64,000 bases of DNA from Gautieria morchelliformis (taxonomy: Eukaryota > Basidiomycota > Agaricomycetes > Gomphales > Gomphaceae). The notes beneath the pieces are model-generated. The model ran no database searches and was not told where the DNA came from. It saw only the letters and a list, made by a program, of their open reading frames with translations. The stretch spans positions 1 to 64,000 of the forward strand of contig WHVA01000171.1 in assembly GCA_015179125.1 (NCBI GenBank). The letters are read 5' to 3'. Made by a program: the position numbers and the translations under genes. Positions 11,160 to 21,480 of this stretch are shown piece after piece. Numbering within the stretch: the stretch's first letter is position 1; every line of letters begins with the position of its first letter.

Positions 11160-11430
11160 GTTCCAGGACCTCAGGTGTAGCACCGTTTCTGTCCCAGCTG
11201 TAATGTTGTTCCAGAACCTCAGGCGCGAGGGCCGTTTCTGTTCTGGTGTAAGTGTCAAAAGCGTCTGTTTACTGTCATTTGATGCCCGAATGAAGCGTCA
11301 TGGGTTATCATAGGGTGAAACTGCAGCAGTGAGATATACGAAGTAGAAGTGGTGCTTGTAAAGAACGTGCCACAGAGTGGAGATTAGGTGATAATAGAGG
11401 CGGCGTTGTGAAGACCGAAGAATCCACCAC
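11160..11430. other. non-coding stretch upstream of a primer site
   Basis: No supported gene. It holds an imperfect tandem repeat of about 55 bp (gttccaggacctcagg... and gttccagaacctcagg..., 11160-11240). Given the primer site at 11431-11450, it may be the leader of a minus-strand retrotransposon whose coding part was lost. Confidence 0.4.
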
Positions 11431-11450
11431 GTTCGACGCGGGGCACACCA
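11431..11450 (-). promoter_or_regulatory. primer-binding site complementary to a tRNA 3' end
   Basis: The plus strand reads GTTCGACGCGGGGCACACCA. This has the form of a tRNA 3' end: T-loop GTTCGA, acceptor arm, then CCA. On the minus strand it starts TGGTGTGCC, the classical PBS form, three bases from an LTR-like TG at 11454. The tRNA identity cannot be assigned without the host tRNA set. Confidence 0.65.
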
Positions 11451-11453
11451 TTA

Positions 11454-11832
11454 TGTGAGGTACATAGTTGTCCTGTGTCAGGAGTGGGGTCCCCTTCTTT
11501 TCTACCTACCCGACATCACTAGCTACTTATATAGTATAACTAGAACAATGACGAGAGAACAATGGCAGAAGAACAATAAAGTTCGCACTTGTGGGTGCTT
11601 GTGGGCGCCTCCAATCTCTCCTTATCCGCAACTAGACAGCGTAGCTGTCTTACAACGCTTGGTCACAGATATCAGTCAAGGAGACGAACTGTGAAAGACT
11701 AAGAGGTGTCGATAGTAGAATGGATTGTGAATAAGATTTGGACTTCTACTCGAAGTCAAATCGAGTGGGGTCGTAAAAGCAGAGATATAGAGAAAACACA
11801 ATGTGTGTATTCTCTCCAGTAATAACTACACA
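11454..11832 (-). repeat. putative 5' LTR of an otherwise missing element (H)
   Basis: Starts TGTGAGGTAC three bases after the primer site and contains TATA-like sequence. A CA end is possible at 11830 or 11832. No second LTR or TSD was found, so the right boundary is approximate. Confidence 0.45.
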
Positions 11833-12524
11833 AGATTGTGCGTTGCAGAGTATCAAGATGTTTCGAAAGGTGAGTTCTGATTGACCGAGGTTTTTGGATG
11901 TACAGGCTGAGGCATTTATCTTACTATGGGATGTGCTGTGGTGCGAGGAGTGGAGGAGTGATGTGTGGGTGTACTCGAACAACTGGACTCAGGGAAATGG
12001 TGGTCCGGATGCAGCGGTAACTAGGAGGCTCGTCTATCAAATGAGAGGGAGTGTAGGTAGTCATGTGTATCAGAAATGTGGAGTGTAGTCAGAAAGAAAG
12101 AAAGAAATATGGAAGGAATGTAAACGAGTGGCTAAACATCTAGTCTCTCCGTGGATCAGCGTGCCTCGGGCTCGGGGTTCGTCTCGGATTGGGATGGGTC
12201 CATGGGTACTGGATCAGGGTCAAGTGTGCGGGGTGATGGAGTCATCGGGGTGTGTCATGTGGATGTGTGTGGGCTCGGATGGCTTTGGTTGATGCATGCA
12301 GAGGTGAGTAGTCGGCGTGGGATAGGGTATATGTGGGAAACGTTTGAAGCACTCCATTCAGGATGAGCCTCTATGGTCAGCATGATTCTGCTACCTTCGG
12401 CTTGGGTGTAAGAGTGTATGTCATGTTGAGACTCACCTAAGATGCAGGCCAAGCTGAGGTTCAGGACAGGGGGCTTGGCTTCAACTTCATAGGTTGTGCC
12501 TACTTAGTGGCTTAGTGTTCCACC
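11833..12524. other. no recognisable gene
   Basis: No coding region could be supported. There is an AGAAAGAAAGAAAG simple repeat near 12090-12107. Near 12460-12510 lies a degenerate LTR-like segment with ggcttcaacttcataggttgtgcc, resembling the motif in LTR families A and B. Confidence 0.4.
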
Positions 12525-12775
12525 TGTCAAGATTGGATTTTAGGCGTTAATATCATGTATTAGTGAACACAGCGAATGCCCGAATGGCTTGTGCAATGAA
12601 GTGTGTAGTTCGGCAAATATGATGCGCGAATAAATGTTTTAGAAGGTAAGAGGGCTACCCGAACGGGGCTCGCCCTATCTACAGTCATAGCGAAATAGCC
12701 CATGACACTTGACGATGTAACGTACAAGGTCTCACAGAAAGGTTATCTAGTAGTAACAATCCTTTCGCTGGCGAA
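12525..12775 (+). mobile_element. truncated D-family element
   Basis: Begins tgtcaagattgg and matches the first ~250 bp of the D copies at 24481 and 52642 (ggcgttaatatc, gtgtattagtgaacacagcg, ctcgccctatctacagtc). The match stops near 12775 and the ...cgtcatgaca end is absent, so this copy is 3'-truncated or was recombined. Confidence 0.75.
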
Positions 12776-13133
12776 GTGTCAGGGTTCACGCGTTTCCTTC
12801 CACAAGTTTCTACTTCCTTCCATGAGTTTCCGTCACCTTCTGTCACATGTCACTTTCCGTCACATGTCACTTTCCGTCACTTTCCGTAACCTTCTACAAG
12901 TTTCCATCTCCCCTATTATGTAAGCCTTGCCAGCGCTATAAGACTGTAGCCCGTGTGGTGGCGTTTCCTCAGCTTGATCTCTGAGGATACCCACTACACA
13001 GGCAAGTCCCCATGTATCTATCGTTGGTAGAGTTATAAACTGAGGATACCCACTACACAGTTGGTCATTGTCCTAGTATCGGCTCTTATCTCCTTGAGTA
13101 TCTTTGGTTGTGGCTTCGTCATTAGTGTTTCCC
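12776..13133. repeat. short tandem repeats, non-coding
   Basis: Holds repeats of the TTTCCGTCACATGTCAC type (about 12825-12890) and two copies of gaggatacccactacacag (near 12985 and 13052). No gene could be supported. Confidence 0.5.
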
Positions 13134-13643
13134 TCACAAGGATGCGGGTAAGGCTTGAAGCACATTGAGGGTGTGGAGAGGGTCACTGATGGCTAGACCT
13201 GCGGCAACGATTCGATTTCTCAACTCAGACATTTCGTCGATCTGTTGCATGAGTTGGGTGTCGTGCGAGAACGTCATGGTCGTATATTTACGGTAGTTGA
13301 CCCATAAATTGAGACCGGTCCTCGTGCCATAGGTCGTTTTTAAATTGCTCCAGTTCTGTTCTAGAGTTTTCGCCATGTCGAGGGATTGATGGACGGAGGG
13401 TTTGACGGATACCAGCAGCAAGGAGAGGCCCTGGCGAGATCACTTCTCCCAGTCCTCGAGTCGCTTGCGCTCGTCGTCTGTTGGTGGCATGCTCAGGGAG
13501 GGTGTCGATTCTTGACCCTCAGCGATGTGCAAGGCATCGATGAACATAAGGGCGGCTTTCAGTGAAAAGGCCCATGTTTCCCAGTTAGTCCCGTCGAACT
13601 TTTCGATTGTTGATAGGAGCTTCGATGTGGTTGTGTCAGCCAT
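13134..13643 (-). pseudogene. copia G Gag fragment
   Basis: N-terminal copia Gag read from the ATG at 13643 (MADTTTSKLLSTIEKFDGTN). A TGA at 13442-13440 interrupts it where the related copia F Gag has Arg (KRSRHGLS). Beyond the stop the same frame continues with a DMAKTLEQNWSNL and MSELRNRIVAAGLAISD segment, homologous to copia F at 20489-21109. Gag would form the particle coat. The element is cut at about 13134, so protease and the rest of pol are missing. Confidence 0.82.
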
Positions 13644-13718
13644 GGCGTGGCTGGCTTGCTGTGAGACAGTGGTACGTTTTTGCGTGCGACGATTAGGTTA
13701 GGTTAAGTTTTTCAGGGA

Positions 13719-13733
13719 GCGGGGCCCATAACC
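13719..13733 (-). promoter_or_regulatory. copia G primer-binding site with a minimal upstream ORF
   Basis: The minus strand carries GGTTATGGGCCCCGC, identical to the copia 1 and copia 2 sites. Here the ATG opens only Met-Gly-Pro-Ala-Pro before TGA, and the real gag ATG is at 13643. An LTR-like TG begins at 13737, but its far end was not identified. Confidence 0.7.
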
Positions 13734-14069
13734 TATTGTGAGCAACCTCTATAGGCAGTGTCAGAACCTGGACGGCGTCAGAAGAATGTCTAATATTAAG
13801 AGGTCTAACTGCAAATACCTGGACAGCATCAGAAGAATGTCTGAAGCGCCGTCTTACACGCGTTGGGTAACTATACTAGTTGCTTAGTAATATCGTCTGT
13901 AAAGAGAAGGTGGTGCCGACTCGGCAACTGGTCATTCGTATTCACAACAATGACTAGCTATTTAATTGGTAGAATAGCGCTGTGATGGTATGTAGAAGGG
14001 TCACAGGACAATCAAGTGCCACCAGTGCATTATCATGCACCGGTGCTCATATCTCAGTCAGGGGACCTG

Positions 14070-14363
14070 AAGCGCAGCTTCAGATCTTGGTCTAGACCCA
14101 TCCCGGAACCTGGCTCAGGGTCAGAGGAGCCGGGTATATGTGCACACACACTGTACTTCACCATTAATAACAGAATCAAACCTCACCTGTTATTCATTTA
14201 CCTAAGAAATTGGGACTCGTACATAGGACAGGCACAGCACACAAGCTGAAGCCAAGTCCCTCTCCGACTTCCCTATTCAAACCTCACTCTGTAACCTCGG
14301 ACCCTACCTCAGGTTTTGTTCCCAAGCTCGGTCACCCACCTTCTGAAGGATTATGTCATAACA
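14070..14363 (+). repeat. diverged gypsy A-like LTR relic
   Basis: Reads similar to the reverse complement of the A-family LTR: gggactcgtacata, aagctgaagccaagtccctctccgacttccc, and a terminal ...ttatgtcataaca. It is much more diverged than the other A copies. The left boundary is unclear and no TSD was found. Confidence 0.5.
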
Positions 14364-15402
14364 CATACATAAGGTCCCTCTCAACATGTAATAGCTCCAT
14401 GATCGACTGTCTTTGCCCTGCAGACAGTCAGCATAATTGGTTTTCTCCCTGAGATCCAATGTATATGTGCCTGCATATACACTTGATCTCTATGTCCCTT
14501 CCAAAGGACAGTCAAATAGCCTTGACACATTATTCTGCTCACATCCTGCAAGTTCCAGTGCCTTTATATAGCATTTGTGGTGCTATATAAAATGTTTTTC
14601 CTTTTTGCCTCTGCTCAAACCATCCCCCCAATCCAGTGCTTGATCGACACAGGCACTTTAATCAGTTAGATCTGTCAGCTGATGGGAAGCTGCCGACTGA
14701 TGCCTATGGCATCATGACATCACCAGCACACTTATAGACCATTTAACCAGTAACCATACTGGTTCAATTATTAGATAATTCTTCCCAAAACTCTGTAATC
14801 ATGGTTTTAATATATTCTGTTAAAGAGTGTGAATGTTGGACTTAAAGGAAATCCAACTGTGGAGCATTTATCACGACAGGATCATCATTGTGATGCTTCT
14901 GTGGATTGCAATTAGACAGGCACTCAGGAAACCACTTACATGCAGGTGGGAGAAATCCGAGAACTTGAAGTAGCCTAGCACTCATGAGTCCTCAAGCAGA
15001 TATCGACGAAGCGTAGGGGCGATCAAATGTGACGAGGGGTACATATATATGAGAAGTCTTAATAAAACAAAGGAGCAGGTCACATAAGGGAGACAAAATG
15101 AATGATTCGATATAAAAAGCAGAGACGATGAAACCTGAGTGGTGTACCGACTTAGACCAGTTTGAGTCTATAATGAGAGTGCTGGATCATCCCTATATCA
15201 GACCATGATCGTCTCGCCGGGGGCGAAGAGAGTGAAGCACTGGAGTGGCGGGAGGTGGGATGGGCTACAGAAAACCACTGAAGAATGGCAGTCATTCATT
15301 TGAAGTTGAACATCCAAAGGCTTTCGCCGGAGGCATATTAGGTATACGAACCTGAATCTTATGGTGACCATCTCTGGCTTATTAGATCATGTACTCAGAC
15401 TT
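14364..15402. other. no recognisable gene
   Basis: About 1 kb without a supported reading frame or known repeat. A hairpin-like gactgtctttgccctgcagacagtc lies near 14405-14428. Confidence 0.4.
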
Positions 15403-16063
15403 CAGTCTTTAAGTCCCATGGTAAGTACCTGCAGTTTAACGTTCAACCGGGAACCCTGCCATCAGAGGACTCTACTAGAGCACGAGAAGATGATCATCAC
15501 TGCCAGCAGGTGATACACGAGTGAATGAACGGTACCAGATAGGCCCAACCTATCCGAGCTGGCTCAGTTCCTTCAATCCTCTTGTCGCATAGGGAACGCT
15601 CGAGAAGCGAAGTACTAGCCACAGTACTGCTTTCCCAGTACCATGTGCCAGTGGCCCGTACTCAGAAAGCTACTTGGAAGTCGTGAACACACTTCTATTG
15701 TAATCCGTACTCGAATTTGACTGGTAGAGGCGTTTGAGTGCCTTCAGGCGATGAGAAGTTCAAGATGCATGCATATCTTGGCCGGACTCAGTCGATCGGG
15801 CTGTGAATCTGACCCACAAAATTAGCTCTTCATAAGGCAATTACCGTCCAATGTTTGCAAAGAGAGTCGTGGCACCATGGTCCAGAACTATACCAATAGG
15901 TCAGTCACTGTGGTCAATGCCGGGAATATAGCCACTTGAACGGATACCTGTATATCTTATACAGCGGCAACCCTCGTCCGCTGTCAGGAACCGGCTGTCA
16001 CGCCTCACTCGAGATCACAGTCCCTCTTTACCTAGAATCTACCTACCTCATTCTTGTGTGTAC

Positions 16064-17773
16064 AATGTCTGTCACTCCTCAATCATTTGTTACAATGGCA
16101 AAATCAGGCCAGTGCTAATACGCAAGAATGGATGCGTCTAATTAATGCGTTCTTGAAGCAGATATAACCCTTACGGAGTACTCAGCGCTCGCATCGTTGG
16201 TGGTCCTCCTGTATGACCATGGTGAGGGGATTTTTGATGTTTGAAACCATTCACTAATACCAGACAGCTATAACCTTCGATGCTGAGGTTAGTTCGGCAT
16301 TTGCAAGTCGCCGTATTATTTCTAAGACAAACTTCAGATCATGAATATTTGGAGGGGCCCGCGCACATTGGGAAAGCTAATGTTTCTATGGGTCAGTCTG
16401 TACTGTACTTCCTGTGATTCTCTTGAAGTATGCGGCCATAAAACTCTCAATGCCCACAGACTCGTTATTTCGGACTTTCCTCGCTTATTATTGTAGTCAC
16501 AGGTGCGTCTGTGTCTTCGACTCTCCATATGAAGCTAACAGACAATGGCGGGATGAAGTGACGTTTCATGGATCCCTGCCGAATAAGGTGTGCGCGTAAG
16601 ATTAACATGATCAATGTGATATGATGCTTATCAATGCCTCCGTTCACAGTTGTAAGTGCAGAAAATGACAGTATTATAACACCGCATTAGAATGTTATTA
16701 CTCCAGCTGCAGTGCCGTTTTTTGGTTGGAATCTGTGTCGTACGTCCATCTTTGATACATTGTATGGACTCGGATTGACACAAGTAACAGCATTTTAATT
16801 GCGATTGTCAGTGTAGACAGTGAGTACATACAAGTTCATACATGTTATTTTACTGTAAATATGGCTGACCTTAAACAATCCAGTCATTCTACTGGCCCGT
16901 GTATGTTCTCTATTGCCTACATTCAGACACTGGGACGTAATTGATTCACAGGTCTATGCTGTGTATAATCGCAACAAACAACTTTTATGTGGCATGGTTG
17001 GTTTCCAATTGATTACAACTGCCGCCATTGTAGTCCTTTTTATGTTCTACATGTCGGCTGGTGAGGACCCCCACAGCAACATTCTGCCCGATCATTTCTA
17101 ATCGTGTGACAGGCGTGGGATTACCTTCCGTTGACAACTTGACTGGCTGCTTCAACCCTTCGGCGTCGAGGAATTTAGCGGTTTTTTTAGTTCCTTCCCT
17201 TGCAAACGAAGTCGTCCTATGCCTTCTCATGCTCTACAAACAGTGGGACAGACACAGGAACGAACTTGGTTCATCCCAACTTAAGCGCCTCGTTCAAGAC
17301 AGGTCAGCTCAGCCTTTTGGCTTTCTAAACATTCTTGTCTAGCTCCTGACATTGAGCTAGTATAAACTACTTTTTTTGGTCAATATTAGTGTCTTCTTCC
17401 TCCGGCACAATAGTGACGTGTGCTTCGCAGTATCTTGGCTGTGCATCTGACGAACTTGCTGGTATTTTACCTGGCTCCTCGTGGTCTTATACTAATAGCC
17501 ATTGGGTAGGTCACTTCTCCTTTTTAATCAGAAGTGATGGTAGTGACATCATTTTCAAGATGGGAATTTACAATACCTTGCACTATGGGCTGCCGTCTGC
17601 TTCTCAACATGTTCAACCACTACGGTTCTGCCAGTGGACAGGACACAACTTTACCTCAAAGTCGTCAGGACGCAAGCTACCTGTTGTCAGAGTCAGACGT
17701 GCGCATGCAGAGTCTATCTTCCCAGGATGTTGAGCCGCCCGTGGTCGCCGTGAAAGAATGCATTGGCAGGTGA
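16064..17773 (+). pseudogene. DUF6533-like membrane protein gene, copy 1
   Basis: Multi-exon gene resembling the basidiomycete DUF6533 seven-helix family, whose function is unknown. Recognisable pieces: N-terminal MSVTPQSFVTM (16064); TEYSALASLVVLLYDH (16177-16224); after a short GT-AG intron, ITFDAEV; then YIWRGPRTLGKLMFLW (about 16343-16390); VYAVYNRNK (about 16952); a transmembrane segment LITTAAIVVLFMFYMSAGED; TGCFNPSASRN and LANEVVLCLLMLYKQWDRHRNE (17140-17260); and the tail IPCTMGCRLLLNMFNHYGSASG (about 17566). Two paralogs lie at 39157-41040 and 47625-49092 on the other strand. Exon joins were not all resolved, so whether it is intact is undecided. It is filed as pseudogene because its locus is broken by insertions. 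Confidence 0.6.
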
Positions 17774-18332
17774 TGGCACTGGCGACGCCGTAGTAGGTAC
17801 TACATTGACCGTACCTTGCAACGGTTGTTCGGGAGGAATCTATGTGCTCAGCTCGACGACTTGGTCTATCGATCGCTTTGTTTGGACACACAGTGCTGCG
17901 TGTTATACTAGCAGGTATTCATGTATATATACTAGTCGGTCACCCTGCGATAAGACGTTTGAAAAAGTGTATTTATATACTGACACCGGGTACTAATCGC
18001 TAATTGATAATTGATAATCCATTAGTATCTGTAAATATTTCCCTTTTCTTGATCCAGCCAGCTAGAATGATCGTAATACCTAGGTCTTTCCCCGCAAATC
18101 GCTTTGGCACATGCCTTGTAACTAGCATCCCCTCTCATCCATTGTATCTCTGGTGCGTGATGCACGCAGCGATGTTACCTGGATACTCATTCTTTTTTTT
18201 TTATCGCAAGGATACCTACAATAACTGTTGAAATAATTTTAGTTGGTTTGTCGTTACAAGAGCTATCCAATCGAAACCGTGGATGTTCACATATGAGCAC
18301 AATATACTGGTTGCGTTGGTCAGAGACGGCAG

Positions 18333-19235
18333 CGGGGAGTGGGGGCGGCGGCGGTGCTGTACAGGAGGGGAAGACGGGTGGGAACCCTGAGGCATTACCT
18401 AGGAAAGGCGGAGGAACACACGGTCTACAAGGCTGAGCTGGTCGGAATGCTTCTAGGGATGGAGCTACTGAGAGGGGAACGGGCGTCCAGAGGCATGACG
18501 ATAGGGCTTGACAGTCAGGCTGCGATCAAGGCCACCGACCTCTCCAGGCCCGCCCCAAGCCACTACCTGGTGGACGCGGTGCACGATGAGGCGGATGCGC
18601 TGTCCCACCGACACCCGGGAGCGGGACTGCAAGTCCGGTGGGTCCCGGGGCACTCCCGGATCCCTGGGAACGAACTCGCCGATGCAGAAGCAAAAAAGGC
18701 AGCCCAGGGGGAGGCCAGCGTGCCCGGAGACCTACCCACAATCCTGCGCCGTCCCCTACCGACCAGCACCGCAGCCCTGTGGAAAACATACAAGGCTAGG
18801 GCCAGGGCGCAGAACGCGGAGAGATTCCAGAGCTCGCCGAGATACGCGAAGCTCAGCCTGATCGACCCCACCGTCCCCTCATCCAAATTCCGCAGACTGG
18901 TGAACCCCCTCAGCAGACGCCGCGCGAGCATCATGGTGCAGTTACGCACCGGCCACGCGCCCCTGAACGCGCACTTGCACAGGATTGGGAAATGGGAGAC
19001 CCCCACATGCCCGGCATGCCTGAGGGGCGCAGAGACAGTATTCCACTTCCTCATGAGATGCCCCGCGCACGAGCCCCACCGCCGCGCCCTCCGCAGCGCC
19101 CTCCCTCGAGACGCGCCCTCCCTCCCTGCCCTGCTGTCTGACCCGAACGCCACAAAGCACTTGCTGAAGTATGTTGATGCCACGGGCCGCTTCAAAGCGG
19201 CCGCCGGGAGGGGAAACCGGACGGGAGACAGCTAG
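18333..19235 (+). pseudogene. LINE E RNase H and C-terminal zinc-knuckle region
   Basis: Open frame ending at 19235. It encodes an RNase H fold: GAAAVLYRRGRRVG near the first Asp position; the glutamate strand VYKAELVGMLLGMELL; the aspartate in TIGLDSQAAIKA; and WVPGHSRIPGNELADAEAKKAA, which carries the His/Asp motif. It continues into the LINE C-terminal domain with LRTGHAPLNAHLHRIGK, CPACLRGAETVFHFLMRCPAH and KYVDATGRFK. RT and endonuclease are absent through 5' truncation at insertion, so it cannot act alone. The visible frame has no stop, suggesting a fairly young copy. Confidence 0.88.
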
Positions 19236-19364
19236 CTTAGCCAGACCCCTACCTACCACTTCCACGCGTAAGCTCTCCACGCGAGACTCGCCCCACCGTA
19301 CCACCGGTCTATGATTAGCATCCCCACACCATGTACAGAAGCAGTAGATGTGACGGCTGTGTAT

Positions 19365-19395
19365 TATCTTACATAGGGCTACGCCCCAATAGATA
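19365..19395 (+). other. LINE 3'-terminal hairpin
   Basis: TATCT pairs with AGATA, enclosing ACATA-like unpaired bases and an inner GGGC-TAC-GCCC stem-loop followed by CAAT. It lies just before the A-rich tail. The same architecture recurs at 27138-27166, 54220-54252 and 63563-63593. Confidence 0.85.
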
Positions 19396-20137
19396 CAAAT
19401 GGATTTTTTTTAAAAAAAAAACAAAAAGATGGCAGCTGGGCTTTATATGCAGTTCATTTTTACCTGGGAGTGCTCAAGTGATTTATTGCATTCCACATGC
19501 CACCAAAGCGGCGTGCCTATGGACAACTTGACCTTCTTGATTCAACCCTGCACAGGGAGCTATTGCATTTACGTGAGCGTTCTCAAACGTGTCAAGAATT
19601 GCGATCTTATCGCAAACTTGCTATGATCATTAGCTGGAGGATCACCCTGGTAGGATATTGTGTGAGTTCAACTGCCCCTTATTTTGTCATAGGTTATGCT
19701 TTTATTTTAGGGCACACATCTGGTTCTCAACTTGCGCTCGGAGGCGTTCAACGGAGAAGCTTTACAGCAACTCTTATGTAAGTCCCATGGCAAGTACCTG
19801 CAGTTTTACCGTTCAACGGCCATCAGAGGACTCCAGTATAACACGAGAAGCTGATCATCACTGTCATCAGTGATACACGGGTGAATTAAGGGTGACAGAT
19901 AGGGCCAATATACCCAAGCTCAGTGCCTTCTTCTTCAAGTCGCGTCGGGAACGCTCGAGAACGTCAACCGAAGTTGAGCTAATATTTTCAATTCAGTTGA
20001 GCTAGTATCTATTGGTAGCAAAAACACTCTACAGAAGAGCTACATTAGACTAGAGTACTGCTTTAATTCCCAGCACTGCCAGGGCCCAGTGGCACCTACT
20101 CAGATAACTGCTTGAAGACTTGAAGTCGTGAACACAT

Positions 20138-20378
20138 TGTTGAAAAACCGGTCATACTTGACCGATCACCGTCCCTTTGTCCACTTAGCGCATTGTTCCC
20201 TTTGCGCAGTCCCTTTTGTGTTTCACCCTATTGTTTTATCCCATTATTCTATTCCTCGTTTAGAGTACAAAAGGACTCTCTAGCTAGTATAAGTAGAGCC
20301 CGCTTGTATGACGACCCCTCAGCTTCGCCTGACGTCATCTTAGCCTTAGAGTCTTTGTCTCAGACCTCGGGGCCTACA
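20138..20378 (+). repeat. copia F 5' LTR
   Basis: 241-bp LTR from TGTTGAAAAACC to ...GGCCTACA, directly followed by the copia-type PBS. The element interrupts the locus A tail. Its 3' LTR and TSD partner are missing because the element is cut at 21480. Confidence 0.8.
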
Positions 20379-20400
20379 GGTTATGGGCCCCGCGCTCTAA
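20379..20400 (+). promoter_or_regulatory. copia F primer-binding site and minimal upstream ORF
   Basis: GGTTATGGGCCCCGC follows the LTR directly. The ATG at 20383 opens Met-Gly-Pro-Ala-Leu and then TAA. The Gag start is the later ATG at 20489. Confidence 0.75.
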
Positions 20401-20488
20401 ATCGCCCTAACTGATACCACCTTTAGACAAGCGCACTCTGGCTATCTCGACTACGCACAAACTCTTGCCTGTTATCTGATCCCTATCC

Positions 20489-21480
20489 ATGACCGACTTT
20501 GCCATCTCGCGACCTTCCATAATGGTGGAGAAGTTCGACGGTACAAACTGGAGCACCTGGTCTTTTGGTATCCATGCCAGTCTACTCTTCACCAACGCAC
20601 TCGGTATTTCTGACGGCACTGAGACCATCCCAACAAAATCATCACTGCCGACTGATGAAGAGCTTGCGAAACTCGAGGACTTTCACAAGCGCTCTCGTCA
20701 CGGCCTATCTATAGTTCTGTCGACTTACCCCTCGGTTTACCAATCTCTTGACCTTGCAAAATCGCTACGTGAAAACTGGGTCTCGCTCTCTGACAGGTAT
20801 GGCACCACCACTGGTCTCAATACTTGGGTCGACTTCAACAAATACATTTCGACCAAATTCACTACCGACACACCTCTTACCAAACAGATCGACGGCATGT
20901 CAGAACTCTCCACCCGCATCGTCGCATCTGGACTCGCCATTAGCGACTCTTTCCACGCCCTCTTCGTCATCCAGGCCCTTCCCACCTCATACGAAGTCGT
21001 CCAGCAAACCATCCTCGCTACCGTCACCGACTTCAAAAACATCTTGTGCTCTGACATATGCACTCGGATCCTATCCGAAAGCTTCGTCAAGGTTCACAGG
21101 TTGAAGTAAGTGTGATCGCTGTAGGTGGCAAAAAGAAGAAAGACACCTGAAACTACTGCAAGGGAGCTGGAAATTGGGAAAAAGATTGCCGACGCAAAGC
21201 TCGCGGCCTCTCACAAGAGGAGGCCCAGTCCGAGGCACGAAAAGGAAAGGGAAAGAAAAAGGAGAAAAAGGATAAGGGGATGGCGCCCTCAGTGAGTGCC
21301 GTTATATCAGGCAACCCTGACTCAGTTGCTCAGGCAGCACCTGTATCTATCACCATGACCCCAAACAATGCTGTTTGCTTCTACATTGCATGTGAACATG
21401 AGTGGATGTTGGACTCAGGTTGCACTGACCACATCACGAACAATATTTCGGATTTCTTGGAATACTGCTCACTACCCACA
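20489..21480 (+). pseudogene. copia F Gag and start of protease
   Basis: Gag from the ATG at 20489 (MTDFAISRPSIMVEKFDGTN) through a capsid-like helical region (SLDLAKSLRENWVSLSDRYG, GMSELSTRIVASGLAISDSF) to about 21109. After frame disruption it continues with a zinc-knuckle remnant (NYCKGAGNWEKDC, first Cys replaced by a stop), a Lys-rich linker, and the aspartic protease motif MLDSGCTDHIT (about 21405-21437). It breaks off at 21480 where a D element begins. No integrase or RT follows. It is related to copia G at 13134-13643. Confidence 0.85.

Larger units (their letters stand above)
18333..19427 (+). mobile_element. 5'-truncated LINE (E), RNase H end
   Basis: About 1.1 kb of LINE 3' end with an A-rich tail at 19411-19427, flanked by GACGGCAG (18325-18332) and GATGGCAG (19428-19435), an 8-bp target duplication with one mismatch. 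The paralogous empty site is present near 47060-47085 (cagagacggcagatgggc, reverse strand). The 3' UTR ends in a hairpin (19365-19395) shared with two other LINEs and a SINE in this window. The body is GC-rich compared with its surroundings. Confidence 0.93.
18040..19784 (+). pseudogene. second membrane-protein gene segment of the unit, split by a LINE
   Basis: Downstream of copy 1 the unit continues with LVTSIPSHPLYLW (about 18115-18150), a hydrophobic segment, and a stretch corresponding to WMFTYEHNILVGLVRDG and WAFICIL in the uninterrupted paralog at 46997-47240 (minus). This pattern (Cys plus loop, helix, then an LVRDG-type motif) resembles the second half of a DUF6533-like protein. The LINE at 18333-19427 splits it. 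After the LINE the exons continue near 19497-19784 with QTCQELRSYRKLAMIISW. No start exon was found and the product is uncertain. Confidence 0.4.
15403..20137 (+). repeat. duplicated locus A (inverted relative to locus B)
   Basis: Matches the reverse complement of 38900-42123 plus 46997-49092. The order is a tail segment (15403-15690), DUF6533-like unit 1 (15720-18040), and a second gene segment (18040-20137) interrupted by a truncated LINE at 18333-19427. The tail at 15403 repeats the one at 19785-20137, so the locus was once a tandem array. In locus B the same order occurs on the minus strand with different insertions. Confidence 0.85.
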
